This document shows positions 49,886 through 62,343 of a stretch of 64,000 nucleotides of DNA, piece by piece. The notes beneath the pieces are model-generated. The model was not told the origin of the DNA and made no database searches. It saw only the letters and a list, made by a program, of their open reading frames with translations. The stretch spans positions 44,700,501-44,764,500 of the forward strand of contig NC_089980.1 in NCBI RefSeq assembly GCF_036417845.1, written 5' to 3'. Made by a program: the position numbers and the translations under genes. This DNA comes from Apteryx mantelli. Its lineage: Eukaryota; Chordata; Aves; Apterygiformes; Apterygidae. Each line of letters starts with the position of its first letter. Within the stretch, counting starts at the first letter, position 1.

Positions 49886-52800
49886 GGGAAGAGGCTCCAA
49901 GGCACAGGCCGTGTGGGCAGAAGGGAGCACTCTGTCTTATGGTCTGAATTCCTGTACCGCACAAGCCCATAACTTTCAACCAGTTTCTTTTACACTGAAC
50001 CAAAACACATGGTTCGACAAAAGCATATCTTCCACAGAGGCCACAGTTTTGGTTCATCCTGGTTAAAAGAACCTAACTAAATCTCCCTTTGTTCTCTTTC
50101 CTAACCTCCACGAAGATTTTCATTATTCTGCCTTCCATCATTATCCACATCCCTGCACCCTTAGCAAGTTAGCGACAGGTCATTCAGTGCTAACCAGCAC
50201 CCCATATTCAGTGGATCCGCTATTTATTGGTGGAGGACTCAGTCTGCCTGGCTATCTGGGCCCTGCTAGGAGACCCAAGTACTTTATACAGAGGTACCCA
50301 CAGAGCAATTTTTTTTCATTAACATGTTCCATTCACTTATTGTTTGAATGAGAAAATGAAGAGCATCCTTCAGTGTCCGGATGTATCGGAGTCTGTGCCT
50401 ACCAGCAGCTCTGTGCAGAGATAGCGTATGAGCATACAGGCCACCTATTCCCACTCATTATTCTCGCAGCACAGCAGAAGTGAGGTACCTCCTCTCTCAT
50501 CCCGGTCGCAGAGCCGGTCTGTAGATGTTTAGTCTGGAATGGTCTGTGGGACATGATTTGGTGGTGTTCCCATGATATTTCGCACAATAAGCTTAGAGAG
50601 GACAATGCAACTGCTTTGTGAGACAGGGTGATGCTGTGTCTTGTGACACAGTCTATTAGCAGATTGGCTAATGCTGGGTGTGCAGCTGCTTTCTGTCACA
50701 GGAAAGGCTGAAAGCAGCCAGAATATACCTGCGAATCCTGCCTCTAATTACTTAGAATAGAAAACACCCTGCTCCTGGTTTTCTCCTGAGTACCTTGTAG
50801 ACACATGAAAAATAACAGCTGATAATAAGAACAAATAGCCCCTTTTATGCTTTACTAAAAATCCTGCTTACTAAACAGGATTACGCTTGAAATAGGCTGT
50901 GATAGACAGATGCAAGGGATGACAGACAGATGTGTACATTTCTTTTCATGAAGGCAACTTATTAAACAGTTGAATGGATTTTGCTACTTCTGCACAACCC
51001 CAGCTATCTCTTCGCCCCCTGTTTAAAATGTTTAGCCTCCTTACTGGGCCTATTTGGCAGCCCTCCATCAGTGCCTAAATTTTGCCTGGGGGGATGTGAA
51101 ACCATACTATATCATTTTGCTCTTAATTTCATTCAGGTCAAGATTTTGCCTTGTTGCTGAGGGTTGCTCAGTGGTAATAAGGATTCCAGCAGTGAATTTC
51201 CTGTGAACTGATGGGAATGGCCCTTCTGGAGTGAGGAAACAATATATCCAAGGGCTGTGTGTGGAAGAATGAGGTAGTCATCTAATAAAGAAAATTAACC
51301 CAGTGGACATGATTTGCCTGCATTCTCCAAAGTTGGGGTTCTTTTATAAGGCTTGCCACAGAAAGCTCTTAAGGATAACAAATAATCCCTGGATAAGGGT
51401 CAAAGTCTTGCTGGGCATTAAAAATAGGCAACGTGATTAAAGAAAAAGTGAAAACCTGCTGCTTAGAGCAGAGCATCCAGCAAGGAAGTCACAGGATGCC
51501 TGTGCTCTGGTGGCTGCTGAATGATCCCATGATGATGGGGATGAGGAGCTAATGAGTTTGGCTAATGGTTCTCAGATGTCTGAGGAGCCAAAAAGGATGT
51601 AAAGATGCTTGGAATGAAGCTGCTCAACAGCCTTCTGAAACAGCCCCTGGAAGAGATGCAAGCTGATGTACCCTGGCACGGTACAGCCAAAATTTCACCT
51701 CTCCACCAATGGGCCTTGAAGGTCCCCTCTGGAAAAAATATTTGGGAGTTGCTGTGGATACCTCAAATTAGATGTCTGGGTTTTGTGTATATCTACAACT
51801 CAGAAGGCAAACAGGGCTCAAGTGACTTAAAACCAGGAGAGAAAGTGTAAAAAATATGCACAATGAGACAAGAATATATAAACAATCCTCTTCTAGGCTT
51901 AGGAAAGGTCTGAGATTGACAACACCAGAAGAGGGGGAGTGGATTAAAAATAGGGTGGCACTTATATGTAAAGGGATATGGAAAGAGACTGGAGAGCAGA
52001 GTCTGAAGCACGCCGGAGGGAACTCAGTGACAGGATTTAAGACGAGGAAGGAAGGTCATCGCTGGCAAATCATTTGCCCAGCTGAACACCACAGAGGTTC
52101 TAAAACTAACACAATTTGGGGATGTTTGCCTTCCAAGCTTTTACCAAATACTTGGGTCATGTTTACTTTTATTTTTTCACAAGCATGAAGGCTAGAAACC
52201 TTCTGGTTTGACTAAAAGCTGGTAGTCTTGCATATCACACAGCTCCAGGAGCTGGATCTTTTGAAGCCTAACTATATAAATAGCACAAGACTCTCAATAA
52301 AATTGTGAGTGTTGGCAACCATGGACTCTAATTGCTGCCTCTTCACCTGCATAGTCACCCCACGGGGGGATAAGGGAAGACTCAGGGGAATCAATATTGA
52401 GGGAAGCAGCCATGCAGCATCTTATGGACCTTGCTTTCAGTAGCAGCTCTTGCTGTGTCATGAGGAGGCCCAGGACAGACTCCCTGAGTGCTGGTAAAGC
52501 TGGCAGCTCAGGCATTCCTGCAAACCCTAACTGCAAGTTTTCCAGCACTCAAAGCAATTTACTCAAATGAGAGAACTGCAGGAGGTTTCATAATTGGGAG
52601 GGTGCGCCCAGGACTGACAGATTATCTCAGGGCTGCCCCACCCCACTCCTGAGACGCAGCCTATTCTTCCTCATCCTCCCACCTCACAAGGCATCCCCCT
52701 CTCCCTTTACCTTCTCCCCTTGTTGGTCTCATGCTGTCCCCCAGCTTTCCAGGCCAGCAATGCCCATCCTGAGCTGTGCCTTGCTGTTTCCTCTCCCTAC

Positions 52801-53514
52801 CACCCACCGTGCACCGTATGCAGCACCTCAATTCTTGCCAGGAAGATGGAGCACAAGCCTAAACCCCCGGATTATCGATGATGACATTTGTCACAAATCC
52901 CTTTGGAAGAGGAGTTAAGAGCTTGTTTCTTCCTTCCTACAGCACAAATAGATACCAGGACATCACTGTCCTAGGGAGCAGTGAAAAAGGGGCACTTTTC
53001 ATCCCAAAGTCTCATAAATGGCCCTGTCTGCAATGGCAAGACGATGGCTCATGCAAGCTTTTTTTAATGAGGGCACAAAGCACTTTCATGCCACCACACA
53101 AGATAGACAGGGAATGATAACAAGGCTTGGATACGTATCTACAGTAAAAGGACAGGGGGTGGCCAAGTGGGATTAAAACATACCAGCAAAGTAAATATTA
53201 CCTCCCTGTTACTGTCCCAACAGCTCTTACTCCCTTCTCAAAGAGCCCTGCAAATGGAGGAATGTGCTATTGGTACCAAAATACCTATTGTGGTTCTCTC
53301 TCAAAGGATGATGGAGAGAAGCAGGGAGACATGAATATCGTTGGAACTGGACCACAAGGGAACAATGACTGATCTGCTTTTGGAGAAAGTACACAGAGAT
53401 TTCTAACAACTTCAGCAAGATGGGAAGCCTTCTGTTAAATGACAATAAAGTACCGAGGTGAATGGCACTTGATTATCTGCCAAGGATCCCAAAAGATAGC
53501 GCATGCTTTGAGAA
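49886..53514. other. Intergenic DNA with AT-rich, motif-dense blocks
   Basis: No gene was recognised. 50630-51460 is AT-rich and dense in homeodomain-, GATA- and TALE-like motifs, and reads like conserved non-coding sequence (see findings). The remainder is unremarkable. Confidence 0.45.
52610..52810 (+). repeat. C/T-rich low-complexity tract
   Basis: A stretch dominated by CCC, CTCC and TTCC, without recognisable repeat or gene. Confidence 0.6.
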
Positions 53515-53625
53515 AGGAAGATCAGATTTTTTTTACGCATGGGGAAATCAAGGCAGGGAGGCAAAGCAGAACTTCAGTGGCCCAGCTGGGAACTGAACCC
53601 AGATCCCTCAGTTCCCACACCTCTG
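53515..53625 (+). mobile_element. MIR-like SINE fragment
   Basis: 'tttacgcatggggaaatcaa', 'ggcagggaggcaaagcag', 'cagtggcccagctggg' and 'aactgaacccagatccctca' line up with the MIR central and 3' regions in order. Confidence 0.7.
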
Positions 53626-54249
53626 CTCTGCTCTATAGAGTGGAACCCACTGACTCCCACGGTTCCTCCAGCCCTTCACTTACACTAGGCAATTCCTATC
53701 TGATGATGAGGGAGAAATACAGCTCACCAGATGACTGAACACAGCTATGTGCAGGGCTGCACCTGCACCCACACTACCAGGCACTGGCTTCCCCTGGCAC
53801 TGGGAGAATGCAGCAGAGAACGTTCCCCCGTGAACTTCCAGAGCTGGCACCTCCAGCAGAAGTGATTGTGAATTCCAGTGCAAACTGAGAAATCTTCCAA
53901 AAGGATTTAGAGACATTAGACATGAGCAGAAAACAAAATGAGATTTAACTAGGGAAAAGATAAGCTAATATATCTGGAATAAAGATGCTTTGCAGTGGGA
54001 GGGGACACTCTGGAAAGCAGAACTGCCAGTAGATATTGAGAAGGAGCAACCATGAAGCAACCAGAGAGAGACACAAGAGGAGCTGCTTGTTCAGAGCCAG
54101 CTATCTGTTTCCCTTCCTGAGGTTCTGGAGTGATCACCTTTGAGATAGTGCGTTCAGCTGCAGACACCTTCTTATAGGTGAAAAGGAAATGTTACTGCTA
54201 TAAATGAAAGGTTTTAGGAGATGAGGGCAGAGCTGGATGAGTTGATGCA

Positions 54250-54450
54250 GGAGGCTTTGAAGAACTTCCACTTTATGTCACTAGACAAGAAAAGTTTGTA
54301 GAGGAGATATGATGGAACTCCACAAGCATCTGAGGTGTCAGTACCAAAGAGGGAGGAAACACATCTACAGTCATATTTGCAAACCTAGAACAACCAGCAG
54401 GGCAACATCCAGGCAGTGTGGGGTAGAATCTGCACAAAGAAGATAGACTT
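54250..54450 (+). mobile_element. Probable diverged CR1 fragment
   Basis: 'agaggagatatgatggaact' followed by 'catctgaggtgtcagtacc' and 'aaagagggagga' matches the CR1 3' motif order 'gaggagatatgatagcactc ... atctgaagg ... aaagagggag'. Only this core is recognisable; the ends are guesses. Confidence 0.5.
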
Positions 54451-57400
54451 GTTCAGAACAGCACCACATTTACAACCAGTTGAGAGGACAACCTAAAATC
54501 AGAAATTGTTCATCTTGGGGTGTCTCTGAGTCCGTTGCTGGTCCCAGTAATTCAGCAGAGGTGTGGATCGTGCTCAGTCCCGCGAAGTGACTCATGAATG
54601 TCATAGCCTCCTGCACTGCACATCCAGCCATGCCAGTGGGGTACTGATGCAGTGGGCAATGCCACTCACTGACTCATCAGCACCACCTCCTGCAGTTTAG
54701 CCAGTTTTCCTAGGTGCTGTGTATTGACTAGGCTTACACTGTATGTTCACAACACAGAGCTCTGGCAAGCCAATATTGCAAGTGAGAAATTGGCCCTATG
54801 CCTCAAGAGCAGCCTCACATTAGTCACCAAACGACTCAAGATGATCCTATGACTCATAATTTATGGTGTCTGTGGAGACTGGAACTATCAGATTCAGTGC
54901 TGCTGACCCCAATTCATCGCACTTTCAATGGTGAGATAAAACAGTATAAGTAGGAGTTGGCTTCTTATTCCCCAGGAGCAACAACACCTTAGAAGAAACA
55001 TGATCTGCCCGGAGGTTTCCAGGCTGCTCTCCCAGATGTAAGGTCCTTGCAATGCAAATAAAGAAGGCTTGAACATCCAGGCAAGCTGCCCAAAATACGA
55101 AAGTGGACCTGAGGAGGAATAAGCCAATTCAAACTGGGAAAAAAAAACAGTGGAGGCAATCAACAGTTGGTTGCTTTTCTGTAAGTTAGTACCTGCACTG
55201 GCCTTTGAGCAGCCAGATGAGGGGTTTCTTTGGAAGAAATGAGGCCATCATAAAGCTCTGTTGGGGCTTTTGCTTCTGTGCTCACAGACTTACAGCTGAG
55301 CACACGTAGGAAGGATAGAGAAGGGTGCTGGTAGAAGTCTGTCTTCTGGAGAACAGGCCTCCAACACAAACACATACTCCCAAAGCAGCAATGTGCTCGC
55401 AGCACAGGCTGTCTCCAGTGCCAGCATGTTCTCTAAAGATGAGGAGAACAAAGGCCAGGCAATGAGATGGCAGCTTGGATGTCTTTCCAAAGTGTAGACC
55501 GCAGCCCAAGCAAGAGTTATGGGCAAGATGTAGAAAGGCTCTGCTCAGTCCAGGCAGATGAGACTTCTGGCCTTTAAAACTTTGAAGAGCTGATGGAACT
55601 GGAATATTTGGTTAAGCTGTTTACCACATTCATCTTGGGCTACCTCACCCAAGCTGTTCCACAGGGCTTACAGCTAAGGGTCAGGACTCTCCCCTTTTTC
55701 TTGGATAATGTTCCCATTGAATAGAGCTGTACACAGAAGGCCCAAGGGCATGCTTGAAGTAAGCCCCTCCTTTACCACAGACCAGTTTAACTGAGTTTCA
55801 GAGGTCTTGCCATCCCAGCTGCAAGGTAACATACAGGTTGGGAGCAAGACATCATTGCCTGCATCCCCAAATTATTTTGGCATTACACGAGCCTCTCCAG
55901 GGCCAGGGGTTGAGTGCTCAGCTAGAATTGCCATGCAGCTTCTGTGATTTTTCATCTCAGCTCAACAGCAGTTCAGGTAGGGCTTTCAGCAGAGCCAGAC
56001 ACCTTTTCCAGCCTGGGTTCTACCACATCGTATGCTCCAAGTGCAAGGCACATAAACAGCTCCTGGAATAGCTGACAAAGAATGTGACCAAATAACCCCT
56101 TAGCTGAATGCTTGCCATGTTGGCATCAATCTTGTAGCTCAACACCTTCCACCTGCTGTGTTAAAGCAACAGGCTTTGCCAGGAAACAGGACTGGCTAGG
56201 CGGTGGGGTGGTGGGGAGCAGAGGCACCTGCGTGCTCAAGATATTCATGAATCTGTTGGCAGCAGGTCTCAGCAGGCAACCCAGATGTTTTGTCATCCAC
56301 TCCTGGATGCCTGAGGAGATGCTTGAACACTGTTGCTTTGGGGAGGGGTTTTTTTCCTCCCCCCACAAAGATGTGTCTGGGATATCCAAAGGAGTGAGGT
56401 AAAAATAAAGAGCGTGAACCAGCAAGATTAGCCTGGTATCACAACACACAGACATAGCCCAGAAGTACAGATACTTCCTAATATGGCCCTCAGCTATGAA
56501 CAGGGGTGCAGGATAGCCTCCCTGAATGTATAGAGGCATCTCAGCCAGTGCTTAAAAAGAAACCCTTCTGGGACCTGCTATTGGAAGGCTTTTATGGGCC
56601 TCGGAAGGCCAGCCTTAAGCAGGTAAGTGGGTCACACGTGCTAGACAAACGTTTATCTGCCAAGTTTGCCTGTATAAGCTTGTAACCTCCTCACATGGTG
56701 AGCTGCAACTCTAGGAGACATTGCAGCATCCCCTCCCAATGCCCGATGCCAGCAAGTCACAGCAGTGAGGCCCTAGTGTTCGAAGGGAGGGCTGGACCCA
56801 CATCCCCTCTGAGGCCCAAAGCCCCCAGGTCTTCCCAGCTCCCCGATCACTGAACTGAAGGCAAAGCCATCCATAACGCTGCTGCCCAGCCCTCCTGCCC
56901 GGTCAGGTACTCTTCAATTCCTCTCACACTCTCGCTTCACTCCTCATGCAAGGAATATCGCCTCCCGGCTCTTATTCACAATTCGCCACCTTCTTTGAGA
57001 TACCAGGGCTTCTGCTGGAGGCCAGGCACGTGGCAGAGCACCTGGACCCTCTGGGACATGGCAGTTCAGCGGCCCTTCGCGCTGCAGGGCATTGGGTGTG
57101 CATTGGTGGGTCAAAGAGGGGGACAGCCGGTGCATGTGGGGCCTGGCCTTGCACAGGGCCAGTGGAACCTGGTCCCAAACAGAGTGCAGGGAGCAAGCGA
57201 GGACCCTGCACAGACTGAGACTGCAGACCCTGAGCTGCGTTATTGGGATTAGCCTTACATTTCAGGCATCCCGGAGCACAGAGAGGCTCCCTGTGCAGAC
57301 TCTCCACATGGCCTGGGATAAAAATACTCCGTCTCTCACTACCAAAGTTCCCATGTGCAGAAAGAGAATAAGGCCTTCGTCTTGTCACCGTTTCAGCGTC

Positions 57401-59689
57401 CCCAGACAGGGCCTGTCTCAGGCTGTATTTTTATAACATCTAACCCAAAGGCTGCTGCTATCAGAGGATGTGGCTAGGCACCACCTTTAGACAACTAAAG
57501 AAAAGTGGTGTTGGCTTCAGCAGCAGCCTGTGCTGAGGGTCTGTGTCTGACCTGCCTTCACCTCAAAGCCTTTGTGAACGGAACCGGAGCAGTGCCAGAG
57601 CTTTGGGCCCATCTTGCCTCACCGTGAAGAGGGACACATTTCCTGTGGGTTTCCAAGCTCCTTTGTGGGAACATGCTAAAGGACAGAGGCTTTATGGGCA
57701 TTTATAATATACACCCTGCAGGTGATTGAAGAGCCCTAACACAGCTCGGCTCATGCCATCCCTACAGACTTTCTCTGCCATATCAACCTCTCTTCTCCCG
57801 TCCTTGAGGGATGACTTCCAGTCTCACTGGGCAGCACAAGATATTAGGAACAAGGGTTAAAACAGGCATCGAACAGGAAAGATGGTGAGGAGTTTCTACC
57901 CAAAAGCACCCCTTCCCCACTGCTGGCAGGGTTTTGTCTTCTCTGCCTGGGGCACCCATTCCTCCCACTTATGGTGCCTCTGCTCTTTGAACCCCACAGA
58001 ATAAATGAAGCAGGCACTCAGAAAGCAGCAGCCAGCTGCCTGGAGATAGCTTTTTAATTAGCCAGCAATCAAAATGTGGACATGACCAAAAGTCTTTGAG
58101 AGTAAATTCTTTTGTGCGGGGGAAATGCTGCGCTCCTAGATTAGCGCGCAAGCCTGCAAATCTGGCCTGGCTCCACACGTCCTCATGTCACCTCAGGATG
58201 CGGCCCATGCAAGTCAGGTGCAACATGCAGGCTCAGGCTGGGCAGGATGAGGGCAAGCCAAGCTCCCGTGGAGGAGCAGGATTTTCACCTGTGCACAGCC
58301 TCTCCAGTGAGGTCAAGGCTCTCCCTCCAACAGCAAGCGGCAATCACTCCCCTTGCGAGCAGTTACGTCCCAGCCACATCCAGTCTGGAGGATAAATCAG
58401 AAGAGCTGGATGGCTTCCAGGGCCCAAGGTACCTCATTCAGAGCTGGCTTGGATGCTGCTTTGCCACTCTACCGTCCTGTTGCGACTGTCGCATGAATAT
58501 ATGTAGTTTGAGGCAGCTGCCTCAGCTCTGTTGCAGGCACTTTTGAGGTTAAAAGGGAACCTTACACCAAGTGATCCCTTCAAGCAGTTAGAGTTGTCCC
58601 GGGCAAAATGCACTATCCAAGCAGGCAGAACTGTTCATCTCAGAGTTGATGGTTACCAGATTACCTTGCTCGGTAAATGTCCTACATTTCCTGAGCCCTC
58701 AGAGGCAGGAAGAGAGAAGGGTGTATAGTACTTTTCTCATACAGGCGCCAGGAGCAGGCGGCCCTGCTCGCAGGCAGGATTTGACACGTTGCATCTGTCG
58801 GTAAGGAGCCCGCTGTCTAGTGCATCCAGGAGGCAGGTGTGTTCCCTCGGGATGAGATTTCACACCCTGAAAGGTCTCCGCAGCTTGGCCCACAGGTGCA
58901 CCACTGACCTGCCATCATCAATTTTTCTGATTTGCCAACTTACAAACATTTCCAAACTCCTGTATAGCCAGTGCAAATCTAGTGACAACAGGCTTGACAT
59001 CTTTGTTACCTTCCACAGCCACATATGAAACAGCCCATAGATCCTCACAAGCCAAAAGCCAATGGCGAAGATGCAAAGCAGGCAACTCCTTGGGCTCCTC
59101 ACCCTGAATATCCATGGACAACCCACTCACCTCCTCACCTTGCTGCTGGACTCTACGAGATGTTACCAGACAAGATGAAACAGCCTCCTCAAGTACTTGC
59201 CTTCTTTCCTCCACTCTCCGTCCTCTGCAGAGGCACTGCAGATACACCTGCTAAGCTGCCTAAATTGGCCTTCAGTAAAAACCAGATCCTTTACCTTGGC
59301 AAAAGCAGGACTGAGGCAGCAATGAAAGCAGTGGTTTGTATTAACCCAAGTGAGTTGCCTCCGAGACATCCAAGAGCCTGCAGTGTGCTCCTCTCCAATG
59401 GAGCCAGAGGATTGGCAACATGTGATTCACTTGCCTCCGTGGCTGATGAGGGCTGAGGAAAGGACAGCGCTTGCAAAGAGCCTTTCCTCCCAAAGACCCC
59501 AAAGCACATCACAGAAGATGCAATGGTATCAGGATCCCTCACAGTGGGACAAGCATGTTAAGAGCTTAGGAGTTCTTCGTCCAGGACAGTGTGGTCTTGC
59601 TGAGCCATCACCAGCAGCAGGTTACACACTGTTCTGATAGCAAACATAAAGTCCATTACCAGTGCAGGGGAGGCTCAGGGTGTCACTTC
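54451..59689. other. Intergenic DNA downstream of VEGFA, no gene seen
   Basis: GC rises towards VEGFA, especially 56750-58400. Frames of up to 143 codons occur on both strands at 56900-59500 without known motifs. No CpG island or promoter is evident. Confidence 0.5.
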
Positions 59690-59770
59690 TCATCTTGGAT
59701 TGTAAGCTCCTCTGAGATCACATCTACTTGTGTCTGTACAGCGCACAGCACGATGGGGCTTGGCTCCTGA
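59690..59770 (+). mobile_element. L2/MIR-type 3' tail fragment
   Basis: 'ggattgtaagctcctctgag', 'tctgtacagcgcacagcacg' and 'atggggcttggctcctgac' match a tail frequent in turtle and crocodilian DNA ('gattgtaagctc ... tgtacagcgcctagcac aatggggtcctggtcc'). It lies 0.4 kb beyond the VEGFA 3' end. Confidence 0.6.
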
Positions 59771-59899
59771 CAAGAGAGAGGCAGGGTTGGGACTGTCACC
59801 ACATTCCTTTGTGTCAGGGGCTGGAAAGGAGCCCAGGAGTCCTGCCCCCTCGTTCATGCCCATCAGACCACCCTCTTCTCCCTGAGCTGGGAACTTAGG

Positions 59900-59995
59900 C
59901 TGAGCCCCGCAAAAGTATTTTGGTGCCTAACTCCCACTGATTTGAAAGGGCTTTAGGTACCTACATACTTTTGGAGGCTCTGGGCCCAGATTCAG
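59900..59995 (+). repeat. Palindromic reptile repeat remnant ('cctaactcccattga' type)
   Basis: 'ggtgcctaactcccactgat' is followed by 'ttgaaagggctttaggtacc', an imperfect hairpin, and then 'ggctctgggcccagatt'. The intact repeat, familiar from turtle and crocodilian DNA, pairs 'taactcccattga' with 'tcaatgggagtta'. It behaves like a MITE remnant; the family name is not certain. Confidence 0.55.
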
Positions 59996-60128
59996 GAGTC
60001 CAGCTGGCAGGTTGCTTGTGCCCTGTAGCCTCCAGAGGCAATGCTGGAGGGTCTGTTACACAATGGAAGAAAACTTGGATGCAAGGCAGAAGGAGAAGGC
60101 AAAGGAAATCAAGGTCAGAATTAAATTC

Positions 60129-60134
60129 TTTAAT
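60129..60134 (-). terminator. Candidate VEGFA poly(A) signal ATTAAA
   Basis: The minus strand reads TTTGTATTAAAGAATT. ATTAAA is the commonest variant poly(A) signal. It lies about 40 bases past the point matching the human transcript end. No AATAAA was found on the minus strand in the UTR, so this is the best visible candidate. Confidence 0.4.
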
Positions 60135-60295
60135 ACAAAAAAAGTGTTTGTCGTCGTTGTTGTTGTTTTGTAAGATATATCTGTAATTTCTTTGTTTAAA
60201 AATAAATATGTACTAAGGAATATCTTGAAAAAATTCACTAGACACAATATGTAGTGTTAATATCTTTTTTCCCCGCAATTATTACAGATAAACAG

Positions 60296-60311
60296 TAGCA
60301 CCAATAAATAA
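60296..60311 (-). promoter_or_regulatory. AU-rich nonamer beside a miR-29 8-mer in VEGFA 3' UTR
   Basis: The minus strand reads TTATTTATTGGTGCTA. The first nine bases are an AU-rich nonamer of the type bound by TTP and HuR proteins. TGGTGCTA is an 8-mer match to the miR-29 seed. The two signals overlap by one T and are embedded in the most strongly conserved distal part of the UTR. Confidence 0.6.
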
Positions 60312-60712
60312 AATGATAACAAATATTAAAATTAAAAAGGAGAGAGATTCAAGATGTAGAATTTTCTATTTTTCCTGTCTCTTCTTTTTACATATATAAA
60401 AAAATCGTAGCATCTATTTAATCCGAATCACACATATACATAAACATATATATATATATACAAACACATAGCCAAATATATATATAGTATGTAGATGTAT
60501 ATCTAACCCTCATCTCAATAGGAATGTGTAGGGGTAGGTGTTAGAGAAATTAATTAAATAACTGCCCATAACATGCTACTGACTCTGCCAACAATTGGGG
60601 AGAGATGGGATGGGTCAACAGGAAAGTTAAAATTTATACACAACCAGTACAAATAAAAAAAAAAAAAAAGGAGGTACGGCTTATAAATAGTTGAAATTAA
60701 ATATTAACAAAG

Positions 60713-60719
60713 AATACTG
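60713..60719 (-). promoter_or_regulatory. miR-200bc/429 seed site in VEGFA 3' UTR
   Basis: The minus strand reads CAGTATT within TTTTTCAGTATTCTTTGTT, a 7-mer match to the miR-200b/c/429 seed. The same sequence stands in the human VEGFA 3' UTR just upstream of TTAATATTTAATTTC. Conservation of the surrounding block supports a functional site. Confidence 0.6.
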
Positions 60720-61077
60720 AAAAATCCCTACTCTTTAATTAAATTATCTGTTTAATTTCTAATTTAAAAAGGGATATTAAATAAGTATATAAAACACTTT
60801 CTCTTCCCTCCCCCCCATCGGAAGCCTCTGCCTTGCACATGATGCAGCATGAGTATTATACATTGCAGATGCAAGCACCCACCCGTGTGTTTTTTCTCCT
60901 TCTGAAAGCCATCAGTCAGATGGGGAGTTCCTAGTGGTTAGTAGTCACTTGTTGTGAGTCTGTTTTTAGACTGTCTTGTCTTTTTGGAAGATTTCCGTGT
61001 TGTACATTATCAAGCGTTGAAAATTCAGTTGCAGATGATGTTTGGCAGCATTCTGACACAGACCGAGTACCTTTTTG

Positions 61078-61095
61078 ATTATTATTATTATTATT
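61078..61095. repeat. (ATT)n microsatellite
   Basis: Six units of ATT in the VEGFA 3' UTR, followed by an AT-rich stretch. Confidence 0.9.
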
Positions 61096-61437
61096 AATAA
61101 TTTTAATCACAGAACTAGATTATATATATCCACATAGATGTACAAACATGCTTTCAGGGGTGTGTGTGTGTGCACGTGTATAAGGTGGGTTTCACATACA
61201 CCACAGGGTATATTGCAGATACACACACAGCCAAGATTTTCAGACACAACTTAGGGATTCCAGCTGCCTTCACACTGATTCCCCAGCCCAAGACATGGAA
61301 AAGGGGCCTGATATTTACAGAACGTCAAGAAAAAAATCTGACGTTCTAAAGGGTCATTCACACGGGGCACGCAAAACTGAAAGCAGCAAAAATTGCTTCC
61401 TTTTTTCCCGTTCAATCTTGGCATACGTACATATATT

Positions 61438-61438
<1 letters not shown>

Positions 61439-61474
<36 letters not shown>

Positions 61475-61500
61475 AAATAAATATATATATATATATATAT
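61439..61500. repeat. Compound (TA)n(TG)n(TA)n microsatellite in VEGFA 3' UTR
   Basis: A TA run (61439-61456), a TG run (61457-61474), a short AAATAA spacer and a second TA run (61481-61500) form one compound dinucleotide array inside the UTR. Confidence 0.95.
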
Positions 61501-62303
61501 AAAAGAGAGAGAAAAACACAAACATACATACACACAGACACAAATGCACACATTCACATACACACACACCCCGACTGTGTATATACTTTTGATTAATATC
61601 CCTTTCCAGAAATGTTCCATAAGCATCTTGGATGCTCTTGAGTGGCAGCTCTGTGCATGAAGAAAGCAGACAGTGCTGAACAATTGTGTGGCTATGCACC
61701 GGTCCCCATTCTTGCTTCAGCACACTGTAGGCCTTGTGTCCTTTTGCAGCCACCAAGGGCAGGAAATCTAGACTCCTGTGATACTTCCTTGAATGGAAAG
61801 TTAGTGAGCATCAGCTGCCCACCATCCTTAAGAAACACCAGCACATCTCTCTGGCAAAGTTTCTATAGCAAATAAAGTCAACGCAAAATGTACACTGACA
61901 TCCCATGTCCCAGCAAGGCAGGCAGGTTATGAGACGATAAGGGTGAAGGTTGGGGGAAGAGAGGGGAGGAGGAATCCTTGATCACGCAGACGGCCATTTC
62001 CTTGGCCTTTGACCCATCGCACCCTAGGATGCCTCTCTTTGGAACTCCCTGCCCATCCTCTCCATCACCTCTCCTCCCTGTCCCAGGCAAGGAGAAGGTG
62101 GTTTGTGGAACAGCACACTCTACAGAGAAACAGCAGAGGCCGCACAGGTCAGTTAGAATTAAGAAGTTTACACCCAGCGCTTCTACTTAAGTCCAGTCTT
62201 AGCTTGTTTCTTATGCCCCAAGTAGCCCGCTTGTGTCCACAGCAGTCGAGTATTATCCAGTGAAGACACCAATAACATTAGCAATGTTAAAAAAAAATAA
62301 TCA

Positions 62304-62306
<3 letters not shown>

Positions 62307-62343
<37 letters not shown>

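Noticed and set aside
56900..57440. GC-rich stretch with frames of 85-138 codons on both strands, considered as an exon or CpG island
   Set aside because: CpG is only modestly raised, no promoter or splice pattern is evident and no protein similarity was recognised.
61354..61756. Minus-strand frames rich in Val-Cys-Val and Ile-Tyr-Ile
   Set aside because: They are translations of TA/TG/CA microsatellites inside the VEGFA 3' UTR.
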